DNA of 64,000 nt from JAWPMV01 sp038527215 (GTDB taxonomy: Bacteria; Bacteroidota; Bacteroidia; J057): assembly GCA_038527215.1 (NCBI GenBank), contig JBCBGC010000016.1, forward strand, positions 17,956 to 81,955. The letters run 5' to 3'. The stretch's first letter is position 1; each line of letters begins with the position of its first letter. The translations under genes were made by a program, and so were the position numbers. Positions 62,161 through 64,000 of the stretch are shown here, in pieces. The notes under the pieces were generated by a model. That model saw only the letters and a list, made by a program, of their open reading frames with translations, did not search any database and was not told the DNA's origin.

Positions 62161-63528
62161 ATGAAAAAAGCAATGAAAAAAATCATGATATTCTGCCTGG
62201 CCTGTGTGATCAGCACCCTGGCCTGGGCTCAACCTGAAATGGGCAGCATCCTCATCCAAAACGGAACGGTGCTGACCATAACCAATGGCACCCTGGAAAA
62301 TTCCGACGTACTCATCGTCGATGGAAAGATCAAGCGCATTGGCAAAAACCTCAAAGCGCCCAAAGGCACCAAAGTGGTAGATGCCACCGACAAATTCGTC
62401 ATGCCTGGCATCATCGATGCCCACTCCCACATTGGTATTTCTGCCGTAAACGAAGCCACTGCTCCTGTAACGGCAGAGGTATTTACCGGAGATGCTCTCG
62501 ATCCGTATGACATTTCTATCTACCGGGCCCTGGCCGGCGGGGTTACCGTCTCTCACGCCATGCACGGTTCGGCGAATGCGATCGGTGGCCAATGTGAGAC
62601 CATCAAGCACCGCTGGGGCGATACCAATCCCGACAACGCGGCCATGGCCGGCGCACCCCGAACCATCAAATTTGCCCTGGGGGAAAACCCGATGCGCGTC
62701 CATGGGGAAGGAAGAAACATTACGCCTAGTACCCGTATGGGGGTAGAACAAGTTTTCCGTCGGGCATTCTCTGAAGCCCAGGAATACGAAGCTGCCTGGG
62801 CCAAGTATCGCAGCCAGTCAGCCAGCAATCCCAGCATGTCTCCGCCTGCTTATGATCGTCGTCTTGAGACGGTGGGTGATATCCTCAGTGGAGACATCAT
62901 TATCCACTGCCACTCATACCGGGCCGATGAAATCCTCATGCTGATGAACGTTTGCAAAGATTTCGGGGTAACCAAACTTTGCTTCCAGCACGTAAACGAA
63001 GGCTTCAAAGTCGCCCCGGAATTGGCCGAGTTTGGCGCTGGTGCTTCTGTCTTTGCGGACTGGTGGGCCTATAAATTTGAGGTGTACTATAGCACCGCTT
63101 ACAATGCGGCGATCCTCACCAAAAATGGCGTTTTGACCTCCATCAACTCAGATTCCCCCGAGTTGATTCGCCATCTCTATCATGAGGCGGCCAAAAGCCA
63201 GGGATACGGAAACCTTTCCGATCTGGAAGCTCTGAGCCTGATCACCATCAACCCCGCTAAGCAGTTGGGAATTGATGGTCGGGTCGGTTCTCTGGAAAAA
63301 GGCAAAGACGGGGATGTGGCCATTTTTAATGCGCACCCTTTATCCGTGTATGCCATCCCTCAAATGACCATCGTAGACGGGGTCGTTCGCTTTGACATTG
63401 AGAATGATCCCAACGATATGCGTCTGTATGTCAACCCAGAAGAAAAAATTGCCCCCGTATTCATGAACGATCATGACCACGACCGCTGTATGCAGGACGT
63501 GTATGAAACCCTCTTCTACAAACATTAA
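62161..63528 (+). CDS. Exported amidohydrolase 2, metal ligands intact
   Basis: A 455-residue exported amidohydrolase with a signal peptide (residues about 1-23, ending LAWAQ). The metal ligands are present: H88 and H90 in IDAHSHIG, H249 and H251 in IIHCHSY, H277 in CFQHVNE and D331 in NSDSPE. C-terminal VGSLEKGKDGDVAIFN is the standard end. The family cleaves cyclic amides, dipeptides or imidazolone compounds; the substrate is unknown. ATG 62161 is chosen; an upstream GTG adds five residues. It lies between two paralogs that lack the HxH. Confidence 0.9.
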   Translation: MKKAMKKIMIFCLACVISTLAWAQPEMGSILIQNGTVLTITNGTLENSDVLIVDGKIKRIGKNLKAPKGTKVVDATDKFVMPGIIDAHSHIGISAVNEATAPVTAEVFTGDALDPYDISIYRALAGGVTVSHAMHGSANAIGGQCETIKHRWGDTNPDNAAMAGAPRTIKFALGENPMRVHGEGRNITPSTRMGVEQVFRRAFSEAQEYEAAWAKYRSQSASNPSMSPPAYDRRLETVGDILSGDIIIHCHSYRADEILMLMNVCKDFGVTKLCFQHVNEGFKVAPELAEFGAGASVFADWWAYKFEVYYSTAYNAAILTKNGVLTSINSDSPELIRHLYHEAAKSQGYGNLSDLEALSLITINPAKQLGIDGRVGSLEKGKDGDVAIFNAHPLSVYAIPQMTIVDGVVRFDIENDPNDMRLYVNPEEKIAPVFMNDHDHDRCMQDVYETLFYKH

Positions 63529-63533
63529 GAAAC

Positions 63534-64000
63534 ATGTCTACTAAGCATATAAAATTTTTATTCACACTGGTCGCTGGCTTCTGTCTGATGGCCGGTCCGG
63601 TACTGGGCCAGATGTCCAAGGGGCAGTCCGGTACCTTTGCCCTGACCAATGCCACCATCGAAACGGTTTCGAATGGGCAAGTGTCAGGTACCTTATTGAT
63701 TCGGGATGGCAAAATCGCCGCCCTGGGAGAAGATGTGAGCATTCCCTCAGATGCCACCACCATTGATTGTGAAGGCATGACCATTTATCCCGGTTTGATT
63801 GATGGAGGAACCCGGGTAGGATTGGCCGAAGTTGGTTCAATCAGCCTAACCCAGGATTTCCGGGAGGTCGGCGATGTCAACCCACAGGTGCAGGCCCTGA
63901 CCGCGGTCAACCCTAGTTCCGTGGTCATTCCGGTAACCCGGGTCAATGGCGTAACCACGGTGATTTCAGCCCCTGCAGGTGGCCTATTCTCCGGTACTGC
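63534..64000 (+). CDS. Exported amidohydrolase-like protein 3, cut by window end
   Basis: The first 155 residues of a third amidohydrolase-like protein, starting at ATG 63534 five bases after the previous stop and running off the window. It has a signal peptide (about 1-26, ending VLGQM), then ALTNATIETV and LLIRDGKIAALGEDV, matching the N-terminal beta region of its neighbours. The position of the HxH reads GLIDGGTRVGL, so both metal histidines are missing here as in paralog 1. Rest unknown. Confidence 0.85.
   Translation, partial: MSTKHIKFLFTLVAGFCLMAGPVLGQMSKGQSGTFALTNATIETVSNGQVSGTLLIRDGKIAALGEDVSIPSDATTIDCEGMTIYPGLIDGGTRVGLAEVGSISLTQDFREVGDVNPQVQALTAVNPSSVVIPVTRVNGVTTVISAPAGGLFSGT

Noticed and set aside
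1..64000. Search for insertion sequences, prophage, CRISPR repeats and attachment sites
   Set aside because: No transposase, integrase, phage gene or regular direct-repeat array was recognised; gene order looks chromosomal.

Overview
The window is about 50% GC and reads as a chromosome segment of a free-living Bacteroidota, most likely from the Saprospiria (Lewinella/Haliscomenobacter-like). The reasons are three proteins carrying type IX secretion C-terminal signals (two of the gliding-motility CHU_C type, one of the Por type), several TAnnTTTG promoter elements, a recF-DUF721-pdxJ neighbourhood, a Wza-like exporter with many SLBB domains, and CHAT and caspase-fold proteases of the kind common in large-genome Saprospiria. 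The order-level placement is an inference. No tRNA, rRNA, insertion sequence, prophage or CRISPR array was seen, and no gene-free stretch exceeds 300 bases; the longest (about 46639-46903) holds one promoter-like site.

Layout. 1-892: the 3' end of lipA, a terminator, and a SixA-type phosphatase. 978-9114: a compact three-gene cluster, the most unusual part of the window. It encodes a CHAT protease fused to an inactive-STAND-like module, a MoxR AAA+ ATPase, and an 1878-residue three-pass membrane protein with PKD domains, a degenerate von Willebrand A-like region, a degenerate peptidoglycan-amidase fold and a polyglutamine tail. 9119-20230: housekeeping genes (alpha/beta hydrolase, heptose/ethanolamine-type nucleotidyltransferase, pdhA, recF, DUF721, pdxJ, a DegQ/HtrA protease), an ABC ATPase with its membrane partner, and an Omp85-family protein. 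20266-31697: a zinc-ribbon membrane protein, a T9SS adhesin, recJ, a second T9SS protein, lptB translationally coupled to a GH3-family gene, phosphatidylserine decarboxylase, and methylmalonyl-CoA epimerase.

31779-38022: an eight-SLBB polysaccharide exporter with a Wzz-like chain-length protein, overlapping tail-to-tail with a secreted seven-repeat propeller-caspase. 38230-46638: small and exported proteins of unknown role, a 2-oxo-acid dehydrogenase E2, cinA, an outer-membrane barrel, a Na+/Ca2+ exchanger, a SPOR protein and another T9SS adhesin. 46904-60208: nuoN on the + strand, separated from nuoK-nuoL-nuoM on the - strand by a PstS-like lipoprotein, three paralogous TPR proteins and a DNase-I-like hydrolase. 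60331-64000: three tandem exported amidohydrolase-like proteins, the last cut by the window end; only the middle one keeps the metal-binding HxH.

Working model for the 978-9114 cluster: the giant membrane protein would face the cell wall with its PKD and amidase-like parts and the cytosol with its vWA-like part. The MoxR ATPase and the CHAT-iSTAND protein would act on the cytosolic side. This resembles the NTP-dependent MoxR-vWA conflict systems described computationally, here with an envelope-spanning sensor. It remains a hypothesis.
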